DNA of 21,977 bases from an uncultured euryarchaeote (GCA_937901365.1 CALCEF010000064.1:1-21977), one strand, 5' to 3'. Counted from the stretch's first letter, positions 1 to 9,635 are shown. Numbers and translations are program-made. Notes: generated by a model not told the origin, from the sequence alone.

Positions 1-3000
1 ATTCATCATATCCCAAACCTCCTGAGTCCTCATGGCAAGGAACGTCGGCATTCAGATCACATGGCCAATCGATGACTTTGACGATTGGGACAAAAGTTGT
101 TTCACCGTTTGTATCAAACTCCTCAGGGAACCACCAAGTCAATTGGAATCGTATATCCAGATAGAGGATGCTGTTGTTGGTTGGTTCGGTCGTTGCCGAA
201 CTGTAGAGATTCGAAACGGCTACTGCAGTGCTACCCGATTCAAGATGCATGATGTGGCCGTCTTCAGGACGGGTAAAATTGGCCCAAATCGATGCGCGCT
301 CGTCATCGAAATCCTCAACCAGAGAAAGATGAACGGATTGAATGTCTTGCCAACCATTTCCATCTCCAATCAGCAATCGCGCCACATATTCGGTACCTGG
401 GTGAAGTGGAGATTCCGCATCGTGACCAAGAATTGTTGAGTTGATCGTCTCAATCACCGGAGAAAATTCTTCACGAATGGAATAAGTCACCAAATCCGCA
501 TCCCAGTCTGGTGTAATCAAAGAACCAATGCCACAAGGGGTTGGTACATCCGGACAAACGGGTCCACCACCTCTCGCGAGAACATTTTGCTGCTGATCTT
601 CTCCACTCACATAGAATGAGACCTTTTCTCCATGCTCGTTTGAACTGTCATCGATTATTCCGCTGAAAACGTTGAGGCCACCAGGTAAGCGTTCAGGTGA
701 CCTTAGTAGAGAGGTACGATATTCATTCGCATCTGGAAGAAGATTGTAGTTCAAATCGTCCTGCGCCTCAACCCAATAATGCAGTGTGATTTCAGTTGGT
801 GGATCAACGGAGTCTTCAATGGTGATACTGATGGATTGTGAACCCGCATGGACCTCAATGCCATCGTCAGGTGTGGCACCCATCACCAATGGACTATTAC
901 CATCAAGAACGATTCTCATCGTGTTGAAATTGGGGTTCACGTAGTTCGAACCATTTGGTAAATCAACTGCTGAAAGTTGGAACAACATGCCACCTTGGCT
1001 GGATTGAATAGGAGTTTGGAAAGTCATGTAATATTGACCGTGTGCTGGATTCGCCTCCAGCATGAAAATCTGAGATGCGTTAGCCATTGGTTGTCCATCT
1101 AACCCCAAGTTTTGGCCAGACAATTCAAGATTAAATTGACCTGCTTGTGGAGATAATGTCGTTCCTTCAAATGCAATTGTGCCACTGAATGTGAGGTTGG
1201 TTCCACCTCTCATCCAATCGTATGGCAAAAGTTCTCGACCAGATTCATCGACCGCTGAAATTTCTAGGAGTTGTATGTCATTTTCCACACGGAGATTCAA
1301 GCTCTCTGTTTGGTAATTATCCACTGCCAAACCAAGATCATCAATGACAGTGATATTCATCTCCGTCGAGGATTCATCGTCCCAACCCCACTCAGCACGA
1401 ATCGGCATGCGAATGCTGACGATGTCAGCAGCATTGGTCACCGAACTACAGTTCCCACCATCGAAATGTACGATTCCATCGACATCAATCTCCTCCGTGC
1501 AGGAATCTCCGATTTGCCATCGCAGTAGTGGATCTGCACCGTGACTCGATTGAAGAGACATGTCGACTTGTTGGAGGTTGGTAGCATCATCTCCAATCGC
1601 AATCCGCGTGACAAGGATTCGGTTCACACCATCGGGAACCAGCATCCCTCCGTCAAGTGTGGCGTCTAGTACGCGTGTTCGGTAGCGATATGTGATGTCC
1701 AAATCGGACAATCGGACTCGGCCGGGGCTGGCGGCTCGAATCGTCAGTGTGATGTTGACTGTACCCTCACCATTTTGTGGGATTTCGTCGTTGAGCGCAT
1801 CGACCATGGCCTGACCACTAACGACAATCGGATCCTGTAATCCACCAGATCCTGTATACTCGTCGCTACCATCATCGCCGACATCGATTCGGACCGCACT
1901 CGGATATCCTTCCTCAAAGTGTAAGGTCAATTCGTCGATTGAAGGTGTAATCGATGATGTGCTTGTATTCAAAGCGATTTTGTAAATCAACTTGTTTCCA
2001 ACGCTTGTACCCCAATCGATTTCAACGTCATTTTCGGCGAAAACCCAGTTCTGCCCATCGTCGTTGGATACCATCACAGCGGCGGTCGTTCCAGTCGGTT
2101 CAGTAGCGGTCCAAGTGGCTCGCATGCGGCCGACCTGGGTCCCAGTTGACAGTGTAGGAGATTCCCATTCACCTGCTGTTTCATACTCTGAAGCATAATC
2201 GACAGAAACCCACCATGAAACCGCGGTTGTACCAACCAACTGAACTTTCCATTTCAACTGGGTTCCTGGATAATCAAAGTGGACAGTTTCATTGTTTGTC
2301 ACTGGGACCCAATGTGTGCCACCATCAGCGCTAATCCAATATTCGACACGATCTCCAGCAGCACTGGTCGTCCACGAGACTTCCATGTTGGCTGCAACCA
2401 CTTCGTCATCGACGTCCATGGTTTCACTGACCCAAGTCGATGTTCCCGGTTGGGCTGTAATCAAGTAGGAAATACCACTACCAAATTCTCGATAGCGCTG
2501 ACCTTGGGTCCAAGAGTAATGATCCAGCGTATTCAATCTCTGTCCATCATAATCGACACCATATCCATTCGCTGAGATACTTGTCGTTCCGGTTTGCTTG
2601 GTTAAAACGCTACCAGGGTCACCGGTGATTGCGAAGCACTCCAAATTGTCGGAATTCCATGTTTGATATGTTCGGAACCAAAACACGTCACCATGAACGG
2701 CCATTCCTCGAACCTGACCACTGGACATGAAATACGTGTAGTAATCAGTGCTGTTCCTCTCAAACCCACCATTGCCATCAAATTCGTATTGAATCACAGA
2801 TTTTCGAACCCCATGATTGACCCAAATGGCATCTCTAGTTCGATCGTAGGAAATCGCCGTGTAATCGCCATAACCACCCGTACTCACATCATACGAAGAA
2901 ATGCACTTCCAAGCGAGAGGGTGGCGGATGTCCCATTCTACAATGCGATGATATTGAACAGAATTCTGGCCACGATAAGCAGAGATGATTCCAAAGGCCC

Positions 3001-3787
3001 TCTCATCATCTGTAATGGCCCAATCTCGCCATCCATAGGCTTGCCAAGTACTGGCCAAAGATGGGATGGAACAAGTGCCAATATCCAAATCCGGTCTTAG
3101 CGCCTGATTGTTCGGCCCAGTCGTCATCTGTGAACCGTTGTTTGTGTACAATACCTTCATGGTATTCTTGAGAGTGTTTGAATCCCATGTTGAGGCGAAA
3201 ATCATGTCGCGATACACGAATGCTGCTCCATTGTAGGTAGCCAGTGTTCCAGATGCCAATGAAAGCTGGGAACTGAACCGATTTTCGCTAACGTTCGTAG
3301 TATGTGGCTGGCGAATTGAATATGTGGCATTGTCATACCAAGCGCTGGAACTCGCAGGAGATGATTCGGTGTCATGAGGTTCAAACCAATTGCTTTGATC
3401 CTTCATCGAAAGTGTGACTGAGTCGCCGCGAGTGTCGATTGAAATCGCGTTTCCTTCTTCCCAATCGCCACGGTTTGTATCGGTAATGCTACTCCATCCC
3501 GTTGCTGAAGCACCCGAAATCGTAACTTCGGCACCTGTGACTTCAGCACCTTTCGGTATTGTCACCTGAATATTACGAGCAGGGGTACCTGATTGATACA
3601 GGGCAATCGCTTCAGATGAGCCGTCAGCAAATGTGTAGATGTGGCGGGCACCGCCGCTCGTGGATTCTACTTCATCAAAGACCAATGTGGATTCAGTCGG
3701 AGATTGTATTGCGGCGGCAAAAAGGGATATCAAGAACAAACTAAGCAAGAGGATGCTCTTGAAAATTGATTTTTTTTCAGCCCCCAT
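1..3787 (-). CDS. Giant secreted surface protein, 3' end cut by window edge
   Basis: I do not recognise a named family. Reading the minus strand from the ATG at 3787-3785 gives an open frame of 1262 codons with no stop before the left edge. The N-terminus (MGAEKKSIFKSILLLSLFL, then ISLFAAA) is a basic stretch followed by a hydrophobic core, a good Sec signal peptide, so the product should be exported. Residues about 150-420 contain repeated aromatic/Gly strands such as AIWVNH and GMAVHGDVFWF that suggest propeller-like blades. Residues about 420-640 look like two Ig/FN3-like sheets (VEYWISADGGTHWVPV; AVMVSNDDGQNWVF), followed by PSAVRIDVGDDGSDEY at about 630, and the rest is beta-rich with several Asn-X-Ser/Thr sites. 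It is the next gene downstream of the 1909-residue repeat protein on the same strand, 91 bp away, so the two could share a transcript. A role in adhesion, cell envelope or extracellular binding is inference. Confidence 0.85.
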   Translation of the reverse strand, partial: MGAEKKSIFKSILLLSLFLISLFAAAIQSPTESTLVFDEVESTSGGARHIYTFADGSSEAIALYQSGTPARNIQVTIPKGAEVTGAEVTISGASATGWSSITDTNRGDWEEGNAISIDTRGDSVTLSMKDQSNWFEPHDTESSPASSSAWYDNATYSIRQPHTTNVSENRFSSQLSLASGTLATYNGAAFVYRDMIFASTWDSNTLKNTMKVLYTNNGSQMTTGPNNQALRPDLDIGTCSIPSLASTWQAYGWRDWAITDDERAFGIISAYRGQNSVQYHRIVEWDIRHPLAWKCISSYDVSTGGYGDYTAISYDRTRDAIWVNHGVRKSVIQYEFDGNGGFERNSTDYYTYFMSSGQVRGMAVHGDVFWFRTYQTWNSDNLECFAITGDPGSVLTKQTGTTSISANGYGVDYDGQRLNTLDHYSWTQGQRYREFGSGISYLITAQPGTSTWVSETMDVDDEVVAANMEVSWTTSAAGDRVEYWISADGGTHWVPVTNNETVHFDYPGTQLKWKVQLVGTTAVSWWVSVDYASEYETAGEWESPTLSTGTQVGRMRATWTATEPTGTTAAVMVSNDDGQNWVFAENDVEIDWGTSVGNKLIYKIALNTSTSSITPSIDELTLHFEEGYPSAVRIDVGDDGSDEYTGSGGLQDPIVVSGQAMVDALNDEIPQNGEGTVNITLTIRAASPGRVRLSDLDITYRYRTRVLDATLDGGMLVPDGVNRILVTRIAIGDDATNLQQVDMSLQSSHGADPLLRWQIGDSCTEEIDVDGIVHFDGGNCSSVTNAADIVSIRMPIRAEWGWDDESSTEMNITVIDDLGLAVDNYQTESLNLRVENDIQLLEISAVDESGRELLPYDWMRGGTNLTFSGTIAFEGTTLSPQAGQFNLELSGQNLGLDGQPMANASQIFMLEANPAHGQYYMTFQTPIQSSQGGMLFQLSAVDLPNGSNYVNPNFNTMRIVLDGNSPLVMGATPDDGIEVHAGSQSISITIEDSVDPPTEITLHYWVEAQDDLNYNLLPDANEYRTSLLRSPERLPGGLNVFSGIIDDSSNEHGEKVSFYVSGEDQQQNVLARGGGPVCPDVPTPCGIGSLITPDWDADLVTYSIREEFSPVIETINSTILGHDAESPLHPGTEYVARLLIGDGNGWQDIQSVHLSLVEDFDDERASIWANFTRPEDGHIMHLESGSTAVAVSNLYSSATTEPTNNSILYLDIRFQLTWWFPEEFDTNGETTFVPIVKVIDWPCDLNADVPCHEDSGGLGYDE

Positions 3788-3841
3788 TGCTCCCCCCCAC
3801 GAGGCTACGACACAAGGTCTGACCTATCAAACTCTTGTTGT

Positions 3842-3871
3842 CGGGTCAGGCCCCTTAGGGGCCGTGACCCG
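3842..3871 (-). terminator. Hairpin between two surface-protein genes
   Basis: Plus-strand bases read CGGGTCA-GGCCCC, loop TTA, then GGGGCCGTGACCCG. The arms pair over 13 positions with one unpaired base (the G or C at 3864). It sits 8-37 bases past the stop codon of the 1909-residue gene on the minus strand and about 55 bases before the start of the next gene. There is no T-run after it, which archaeal intrinsic termination normally needs, so it may be a processing or mRNA-stability element rather than a true terminator. Confidence 0.5.
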
Positions 3872-3878
3872 GTGGTGT

Positions 3879-6800
3879 TCAACTGGTTGTTCGATCGTCG
3901 TATCGAATGGGTGAGCCGCCGTTGCCACGAATGCCATCGACCATGTCATCATCAATCTCAAACCAATCATTCAGCCAATCACCGTCTGTGTCGTAATTGG
4001 TTGGATCGGTTCCGTCGGCGATATTATCGCCATCAATGTCAAGATTCCACCAACCCCAAACATACTCTCCTTGCCCAACATTAGGGAAGCGATCAAACGA
4101 ACCCCACCGTCGTTCCCAATCATCGGTCCAGTCACCTCGACAAATCGTCACATCATCGGTTTCATCGAGAACCATGTAATCAACATCATTGTCGAAAACG
4201 ATGTGAGCATAGAGATCGTCGGTTAAATTGATTCTATACATTCGGAAATAGTTCGCATAGATATCATTCTGTGTCCCTGTTTGGAGTAGATATCCGCGCA
4301 ATTGCCACCACTCTGTTATCTGTTCACCCTCGTAGAGTAATGGTGAACCACGAACCTGAGTTGCACTCGCTAATGTCGTATTACCATAGAATTCTTGGAA
4401 ATTGTTGTATGGCAGATAGATACAAGTTGGACCCGAACAATCCCAGCCACCATCATTGTCAGGATCTTCTGTTGCATCGGATGAATCGCGAGGGTCGAAT
4501 GTGGCCCAAGTCCATTCCATGTTCGGTCGTGCCAGATTCATTCCCGTCACATTCAACGGCTTCTTTGTGGCACCGAAATCTTCCCAGACCACTTTGATGT
4601 GTAGGAAAGAGGACCAATTGTCATTCGATTCGTTCCAACCTTTGTCGTGTTCCCACCAATCTGGAAGCATGTCTCCATCGGTATCTGTATCAATTGGATT
4701 GGTTCCAAATTTGTAGACTTCTTGTCCATCTGAGAGTGCCCATGAATAATCGTATGCAGTGGTGACTCCACCCGAATGCTCCCGGACCTTCTGAACTGCA
4801 TCCCCATCCGTGTCATTGGAAATCGGCAAAGTACCCAAATTCCACTCTTGAATATTGGTGAAAAACAGCGGGCTATTTCCTGGAGAAATTTGCTGACTAG
4901 AATCGTATGGAGTAAAGGTGCGGGAATCCCATGAACCCTGTTGAGCCGGGGTGTCTCCCGATGTTCGATCATACCACCCATCGGCATCTGGATCGTAATT
5001 GACATCCAGTGGATTCACAGGGTTCAAACTCCATCTCCAACTGTTCATCGGCAGAGTTTCAGAATATCGCGAATAGCAGAATTCCCAGCCATCGGGCATC
5101 GTGTCACCATCTGAATCGGGATGGGTTGGATCTGAAATCCCCAATAAGCTCAGGTTCCAGTTGTCTGAATAGGCCTCATTGATTCGAACCATACGTTCGC
5201 TGCTCATGACGTCCTTGGCGACAAACAAGTCGTACAATACACTGCGAGCATCCGATTCGGTCATACCCAATTCTTCTTCGTGTGCAGTCATCGCATCGCG
5301 ACCATAACTCACCAAACCGAATTCAACCGGTATTGTGAATCGTTGATCGAATCGGCCATAAATTCGGGCCTGATATTCAGCCAAATTATCGTAGGATTCA
5401 TTTTCATCAATTTCACCATCCCCATTACAATCCCATGAATCGTTATCAGAATCAAAATCGACATCTGCAGCTGTCAGTGGGTTCATTTCCCATTGATTTC
5501 CATCTAAGTCCCACTCAGTGAACCAATACTCGTATCCATCAATCATCTGATCACTGTCCGTATCGTTGTTTGTTGGATCTGTAATTCCAATAATGGTCGA
5601 AAGAAGTGGAGGTGGTGGAATCGCTGGATTGCTTCGCCAATCTAGATACTGCTGAGAGGCGATCATAGCACGATTGCCCTTCGCAAATAGCATCGAATTG
5701 ATACGTTGCAAAAACGCATTCTCATTCTGAGCAATGGCTTCCTCCCACATGCGTGGAGCATCCGGTGGTGAGAGACCACCATTGATTGGATTCTGTTCGG
5801 TCAGATTGAGTTCTTGCAAATCGGTTAGAGCGTCTTGATCTGCATCATAATGACCATCGCCGGCAACCAGTGGATTGAGGGTCCAAACCAGATCGGTCTG
5901 ATTCCATTGGGTAAACAGAAGTTCAATCCCATCATACATTCCGTCGCCATCGGTGTCCGGATTGTTGGGGTCACATGTCCAACCACTAATTGCAATTTGT
6001 TCGGGTGTGATAAAGGCGCCAAATGATGTCATAGAACCCGCTTCATTCCAAACTTGGATCGCAGCGATATCTCCTACGCCGAAAACGTAGTATTGCGGGC
6101 TAGATTGCTCGGGGTTTGTTTCGGAATAATTCGAATCAATGGAGTTGTATTCTTCCCAATTTGTCATTCCATCACCATCTGGGTCTCCAAGCGAATCTAA
6201 TTCCATGACTGGATTCAGAGTCCAACCGTCATTGTAGACATCCCAGCGTGAAAAGAAAACCTCCCAACCATCGGGCATACCGTCTTGATCAGTGTCCCTG
6301 TCTAGAGGGTCGCTAGTTCCATGGTCCGATTGAGGTGCTAGAGGTTGGTCATCGATGACTTCCTGCGACACGTAGAACCCAAATGGTTCGGTCGCTGAAC
6401 CGTTCCATGAATCATTGAACAATGAGGTTGTGAACGGCAAACTATTGCCATCCTGATCAACATCACCTAGCATGATCATGGATGAAATGTAATACTCCAT
6501 CCAATTGGTGTACATCTCATCAGGCTGCAGGATTCCATCGTGATTGACGTCATATCCGTCGCCATCTGGATTGTTACCGGCATCAGAGCCGTTCAGAGGA
6601 TTCAGACCCTCCTGCGCTGAAGACCACGAACAGGTATAACGCGCCTCCCAACCATCGGGGAGACCATCACCATCAGAATCGATTAGATTCGGGTCTGTAT
6701 CGACCCATGTGGCGGCCCCTTCTGCGGTTTCATTGTGAGTTTCCAAGCCCTGTTCTAGGACGAATAAACGAATTTGTTGCCACTGATATTCACAGAGATT

Positions 6801-9608
6801 GGTCAAACCATCTCCATCGGCATCTTCGTTTGCATCTGTGGGATCAGTAGGGTCGAGTGACCAATCATTCCCGCCGTGGAATGTTTGGCCAATCCAGCGG
6901 CGGTATTGGATTTCCCAGCCATCGGGCATACCATCCTGATCCGTGTCTATATTGGTTGGATCGATGGAGCGGTCTGTTCCACCACCTGCTCCAGAATCTG
7001 ACCATCCTGTAATGTACGTGTTTCGAGCAGATTCACCCGCTGATTCATCACAGACGTAACCACCATTGAGATAGTGGCATGTGAAGTTCGTTCTCTCAAG
7101 GAAAAAGCCCCAATACTCCTCGCCATCGAACAAACCATCACCATCTGTATCGGCCAATTGAGGATTTGTGCTGTTCCATCCTTGCTCAGTGGAGGCGACA
7201 TATCGGAACTCATCTAGATTGGACCAACTTCGGTCAAAGTAATCATCTTCATCAGGATTGAAATTGACACCGTCTGCATCCTGATCTTCATCTCCATCGT
7301 ATGGGTTGGTTGGATCCAATCCGAAAATGAATTCCCAGCCGTCGGGCATGCCATCTGAATCTGAATCATTTGACTGTGGGTCGATGAGTACCATGTTGGC
7401 GTAAGTGCCGGGATCCAATGCTGCGAAAAGCATGGAATCCCCATCAAGGTCCAAGACTGTCATATCGACTACTCGGCCGGGGATATGTGTGTGATCCGGT
7501 TCGACGCCTGAAGAGCGACTGTGGTCAGCATCAAGGGCCCATGAACCCCACTGCGAACCAATGATGACACCGTCTTCCTGAGGTAAAATGGCTAGTACAT
7601 CATTGGCTGTGAGTTCATTCTCGGCATCGCTGTATCTCATTCTTTCATAGGAGAACCCTGCAATTGGATTGGATGGGCCGACAACCAAATCGAACTGATG
7701 GACACCGCCTCGAGTTCCGACCCAAAGTGTCTGAGGGCTGGTGATTTCTCCGTTTGTGTCTCTTGGCCCATCAATGACCAATGCCTGCACACGAGCAGCT
7801 AGTGCAGAGTCGATGGCGTCCGCAGGGTGTACGAAATTCTCAGCATTTGTAGTGTCGAAAATCCAAGTCGAGGAGAAACCGCCGGCGAAATCTGAACTGT
7901 TTGCCATCACCAGGCCTCGGTCAGTGCCAACGAAAAGACGCGGACCTTCACTTGGAAGGACGACATGGACTGCCGTCTCTACCGTTGTATTCTCTTGCTG
8001 TTGAAGGGTATCGGTGAGTTGCAATACAGTGGTTGGAGTGCTGATGAGGCCTTGGGCATCCAACGTGAAGCGCCAAACCTGTTGATCCGCTCCAAAACCG
8101 AGTAAGAGAACTTGGTTACCACTTCCGGTCTGGATTGGAGTCATCAATTCGATTGGGCCGGTTTCAATTTCATCGATTATCGAAGAGAATTTTCCATCTT
8201 CACCCAAAGACAGTGAAATCAGACCTGTTGTTGTAGAGAGTAGCAGAACACCATCTTCACCGCCTTCGGGCCACATATACAAATCGTGCAAGTCAACCCC
8301 AGACGGCAGTTCGTAATGACTGGACGAATTCATCAGTGGCTCAATGATTGTAACTCCGCGCATGGTACCGACGTAAACCAAATCATGCACATCATCTGAG
8401 AAAATGGAGTGGGCATTGTGATGTAACAAACTTGGAGTTGTGCCTTGATCAAAAATTGTGACCGATTGATCGGCAATTCCAACTGGCGCCTGTTTAACAC
8501 CAGCAGTCACCCAATTCCCATCATCAATGTATACGGTGTATTCTTCCAAATTGCTGAACACTTCACCAAGATCGAGGGTTGAACCTGAAGTGTCGGGGGA
8601 AATCGCACCATCTCGATTGAAATCCCAACCGTCCAAATCGCTGTCAATCAAAGCATCGCTGCTGTTGAATGGGTCGAGTTGGAAATAAATCTCCCAACCA
8701 TCAATAATCCCGTCACCCTTCTGTGTTTGATACAAAGCCTGTCCAGGATTTCCGGCCCATCGATAATAGTCTGTATCATTGTCGAGTGGGTCCGTCCCTA
8801 ACCACCCATCATCATTGGTGGGTCGAGTTTCATCAGTCCGACAAGGGTTAACGAGAGAAACTTGGAGAGTGCCCCGTTCGAATGAAATTTCACCAGAACA
8901 GCGCAGACCATCAAACTCCGTCACCCAATTTTCGGGCGCACCGTAGAGATATTCCTCAGCATTCGTGTAGAACTCGTGTGGCTCAACTGTGCCATCTCGA
9001 TCAACATCAAATCCGTCACCACAGCCCAACTGTAGATCGCGACAGCGGTCACTGTCCAGTAGACCATCGCTACTGTTCAAGGGGTCGAAGGCAGGGCAAT
9101 TCCAAACATTTGATTCATTCTTGAATCCGACACTTTGCATACACATGGCAACCTCGTAGCCGTCTGGTAAACCATCGCCATCAGTATCAGCCACCCGCGG
9201 ATCGAGATACCAGCGCACACCGATCTCAGAAATGTCGGCAGACTTACCTGGTAATCCGGTTCGATTATTGGTAAAACAAGAATCCAAATCATACGGCCAA
9301 CAATATTCCATCAAGGCGGTTAAACCGTCGTAATCATGATCACTTTGGTTGTCCGTTCCATTGTCTGCATCCAAACCTGAAATCAATCGTGATCGATCAC
9401 CCATGTCCAAAAATATCGACTCGCTGAAAGCTTCCTCATGGAGATCGGGCATTCCATCCTTATCGCGGTCTGTAATCGGTGGACCCTCGCCGGTCGTATC
9501 ACCAGGGTGAACGGATTGAACCGGGCTACTGGGGCGAATTTGGCTGACAAAAACCATCGAACCGAGAATCAAGAGTGTAATCAGAAGCGCTGTTTGCTTT
9601 CGACGCAT
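3879..9608 (-). CDS. Secreted 1909-aa Asp-rich repeat protein with internal beta-propeller
   Basis: The ATG at 9608 has AGGTGA four bases upstream. The N-terminus (MRRKQTALLITLLILGSMVF) is a typical signal sequence without a lipobox Cys. Residues about 45-345 and 745-1909 carry thrombospondin-type-3-like motifs of the form DxDxDGMPDGWE (for example near residues 145, 753, 893, 981, 1113, 1220, 1353, 1500, 1645, 1873). Many alternate with a second half-unit, W-x-LNP followed by DxDxDGxxNxxEY. These Asp-rich loops are known to bind Ca2+ and stiffen extracellular stalks. Between the blocks, residues about 365-745 have short repeats such as LFVGTDRGLVMAN, LWVGTRGGVHQFD and VIIGSQWGSWALD, like beta-propeller blades of the regulator-propeller type. 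There is no C-terminal transmembrane anchor, so it is either released or held by an uncleaved N-terminus. Function as a surface stalk or ligand-binding protein is inference. The final stop (TGA, 3881-3879) follows a complete repeat, so truncation is not obvious. Confidence 0.92.
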   Translation of the reverse strand: MRRKQTALLITLLILGSMVFVSQIRPSSPVQSVHPGDTTGEGPPITDRDKDGMPDLHEEAFSESIFLDMGDRSRLISGLDADNGTDNQSDHDYDGLTALMEYCWPYDLDSCFTNNRTGLPGKSADISEIGVRWYLDPRVADTDGDGLPDGYEVAMCMQSVGFKNESNVWNCPAFDPLNSSDGLLDSDRCRDLQLGCGDGFDVDRDGTVEPHEFYTNAEEYLYGAPENWVTEFDGLRCSGEISFERGTLQVSLVNPCRTDETRPTNDDGWLGTDPLDNDTDYYRWAGNPGQALYQTQKGDGIIDGWEIYFQLDPFNSSDALIDSDLDGWDFNRDGAISPDTSGSTLDLGEVFSNLEEYTVYIDDGNWVTAGVKQAPVGIADQSVTIFDQGTTPSLLHHNAHSIFSDDVHDLVYVGTMRGVTIIEPLMNSSSHYELPSGVDLHDLYMWPEGGEDGVLLLSTTTGLISLSLGEDGKFSSIIDEIETGPIELMTPIQTGSGNQVLLLGFGADQQVWRFTLDAQGLISTPTTVLQLTDTLQQQENTTVETAVHVVLPSEGPRLFVGTDRGLVMANSSDFAGGFSSTWIFDTTNAENFVHPADAIDSALAARVQALVIDGPRDTNGEITSPQTLWVGTRGGVHQFDLVVGPSNPIAGFSYERMRYSDAENELTANDVLAILPQEDGVIIGSQWGSWALDADHSRSSGVEPDHTHIPGRVVDMTVLDLDGDSMLFAALDPGTYANMVLIDPQSNDSDSDGMPDGWEFIFGLDPTNPYDGDEDQDADGVNFNPDEDDYFDRSWSNLDEFRYVASTEQGWNSTNPQLADTDGDGLFDGEEYWGFFLERTNFTCHYLNGGYVCDESAGESARNTYITGWSDSGAGGGTDRSIDPTNIDTDQDGMPDGWEIQYRRWIGQTFHGGNDWSLDPTDPTDANEDADGDGLTNLCEYQWQQIRLFVLEQGLETHNETAEGAATWVDTDPNLIDSDGDGLPDGWEARYTCSWSSAQEGLNPLNGSDAGNNPDGDGYDVNHDGILQPDEMYTNWMEYYISSMIMLGDVDQDGNSLPFTTSLFNDSWNGSATEPFGFYVSQEVIDDQPLAPQSDHGTSDPLDRDTDQDGMPDGWEVFFSRWDVYNDGWTLNPVMELDSLGDPDGDGMTNWEEYNSIDSNYSETNPEQSSPQYYVFGVGDIAAIQVWNEAGSMTSFGAFITPEQIAISGWTCDPNNPDTDGDGMYDGIELLFTQWNQTDLVWTLNPLVAGDGHYDADQDALTDLQELNLTEQNPINGGLSPPDAPRMWEEAIAQNENAFLQRINSMLFAKGNRAMIASQQYLDWRSNPAIPPPPLLSTIIGITDPTNNDTDSDQMIDGYEYWFTEWDLDGNQWEMNPLTAADVDFDSDNDSWDCNGDGEIDENESYDNLAEYQARIYGRFDQRFTIPVEFGLVSYGRDAMTAHEEELGMTESDARSVLYDLFVAKDVMSSERMVRINEAYSDNWNLSLLGISDPTHPDSDGDTMPDGWEFCYSRYSETLPMNSWRWSLNPVNPLDVNYDPDADGWYDRTSGDTPAQQGSWDSRTFTPYDSSQQISPGNSPLFFTNIQEWNLGTLPISNDTDGDAVQKVREHSGGVTTAYDYSWALSDGQEVYKFGTNPIDTDTDGDMLPDWWEHDKGWNESNDNWSSFLHIKVVWEDFGATKKPLNVTGMNLARPNMEWTWATFDPRDSSDATEDPDNDGGWDCSGPTCIYLPYNNFQEFYGNTTLASATQVRGSPLLYEGEQITEWWQLRGYLLQTGTQNDIYANYFRMYRINLTDDLYAHIVFDNDVDYMVLDETDDVTICRGDWTDDWERRWGSFDRFPNVGQGEYVWGWWNLDIDGDNIADGTDPTNYDTDGDWLNDWFEIDDDMVDGIRGNGGSPIRYDDRTTS
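3960..7370 (-). repeat. C-terminal block of DxDxDG (TSP3-like) protein repeats
   Basis: About eleven copies of a degenerate coding repeat lie here, spaced roughly 200-450 bases apart. The core half-unit is DxDxDGMPDGWE plus an aromatic tail ending in RW or TQW; the partner half-unit is W-x-LNP, a short gap, DxDxDG and an EY end. Codons differ between copies, so selection acts on the protein and there is no recent DNA-level duplication. Clear copies are near 6930 (DTDQDGMPDGWEIQYRRW), 6665, 6270, 5950, 5550 and 5090. Confidence 0.85.
8560..9480 (-). repeat. N-terminal block of DxDxDG protein repeats
   Basis: Three or four copies of the same Asp-rich motif precede the propeller: DKDGMPDLHEEA near 9455, DTDGDGLPDGYEVAM near 9175, and DGIIDGWEIYFQLDPFNSSD near 8710 followed by DSDLDGWDFNRDGAISPD. 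They are more divergent than the C-terminal block, and several lack the W-x-LNP partner. Confidence 0.75.
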
Positions 9609-9616
9609 GGACTCAC

Positions 9617-9635
9617 CTGTGGGTTACACCCACAG
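9617..9635 (-). promoter_or_regulatory. Perfect 8-bp hairpin overlapping the ribosome binding site
   Basis: On the minus strand the leader reads CTGTGGGT-GTA-ACCCACAG, a perfect 8-bp stem with a 3-base loop, running directly into GTGAGTCC-ATG. The Shine-Dalgarno motif AGGTGA (9618-9613) has its first two bases inside the 3' arm of the stem. If the hairpin forms in the mRNA it would partly hide the ribosome binding site of the 1909-residue gene. As a palindrome it could instead be a repressor site on DNA. Confidence 0.5.

Noticed and set aside
32..439. Plus-strand open frame of 135 codons
   Set aside because: It lies wholly inside the long minus-strand frame of the left giant protein; composition is Ser/Arg/Ile-rich without motifs, as for a shadow frame.
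2663..3100. Plus-strand open frame of 145 codons
   Set aside because: Antisense to the left giant gene, with no motif or ribosome binding site.
3842..3880. Possible frameshift joining the 1909-residue protein to the next gene
   Set aside because: The downstream gene has its own start and signal peptide, and a hairpin separates them.
4553..5005. Minus-strand open frame of 150 codons in another phase
   Set aside because: Overlaps the 1909-residue gene in a different phase; its repeated MPMGG/MTR-like residues are the Asp-rich repeats read out of frame.
3960..9480. Recurring 'ccatcgggcat' DNA words suggested tandem DNA repeats or a CRISPR-like array
   Set aside because: Spacing is irregular (about 200-450 bases), the words lie in frame, and they encode the protein motif GMPDGW; this is a protein repeat.
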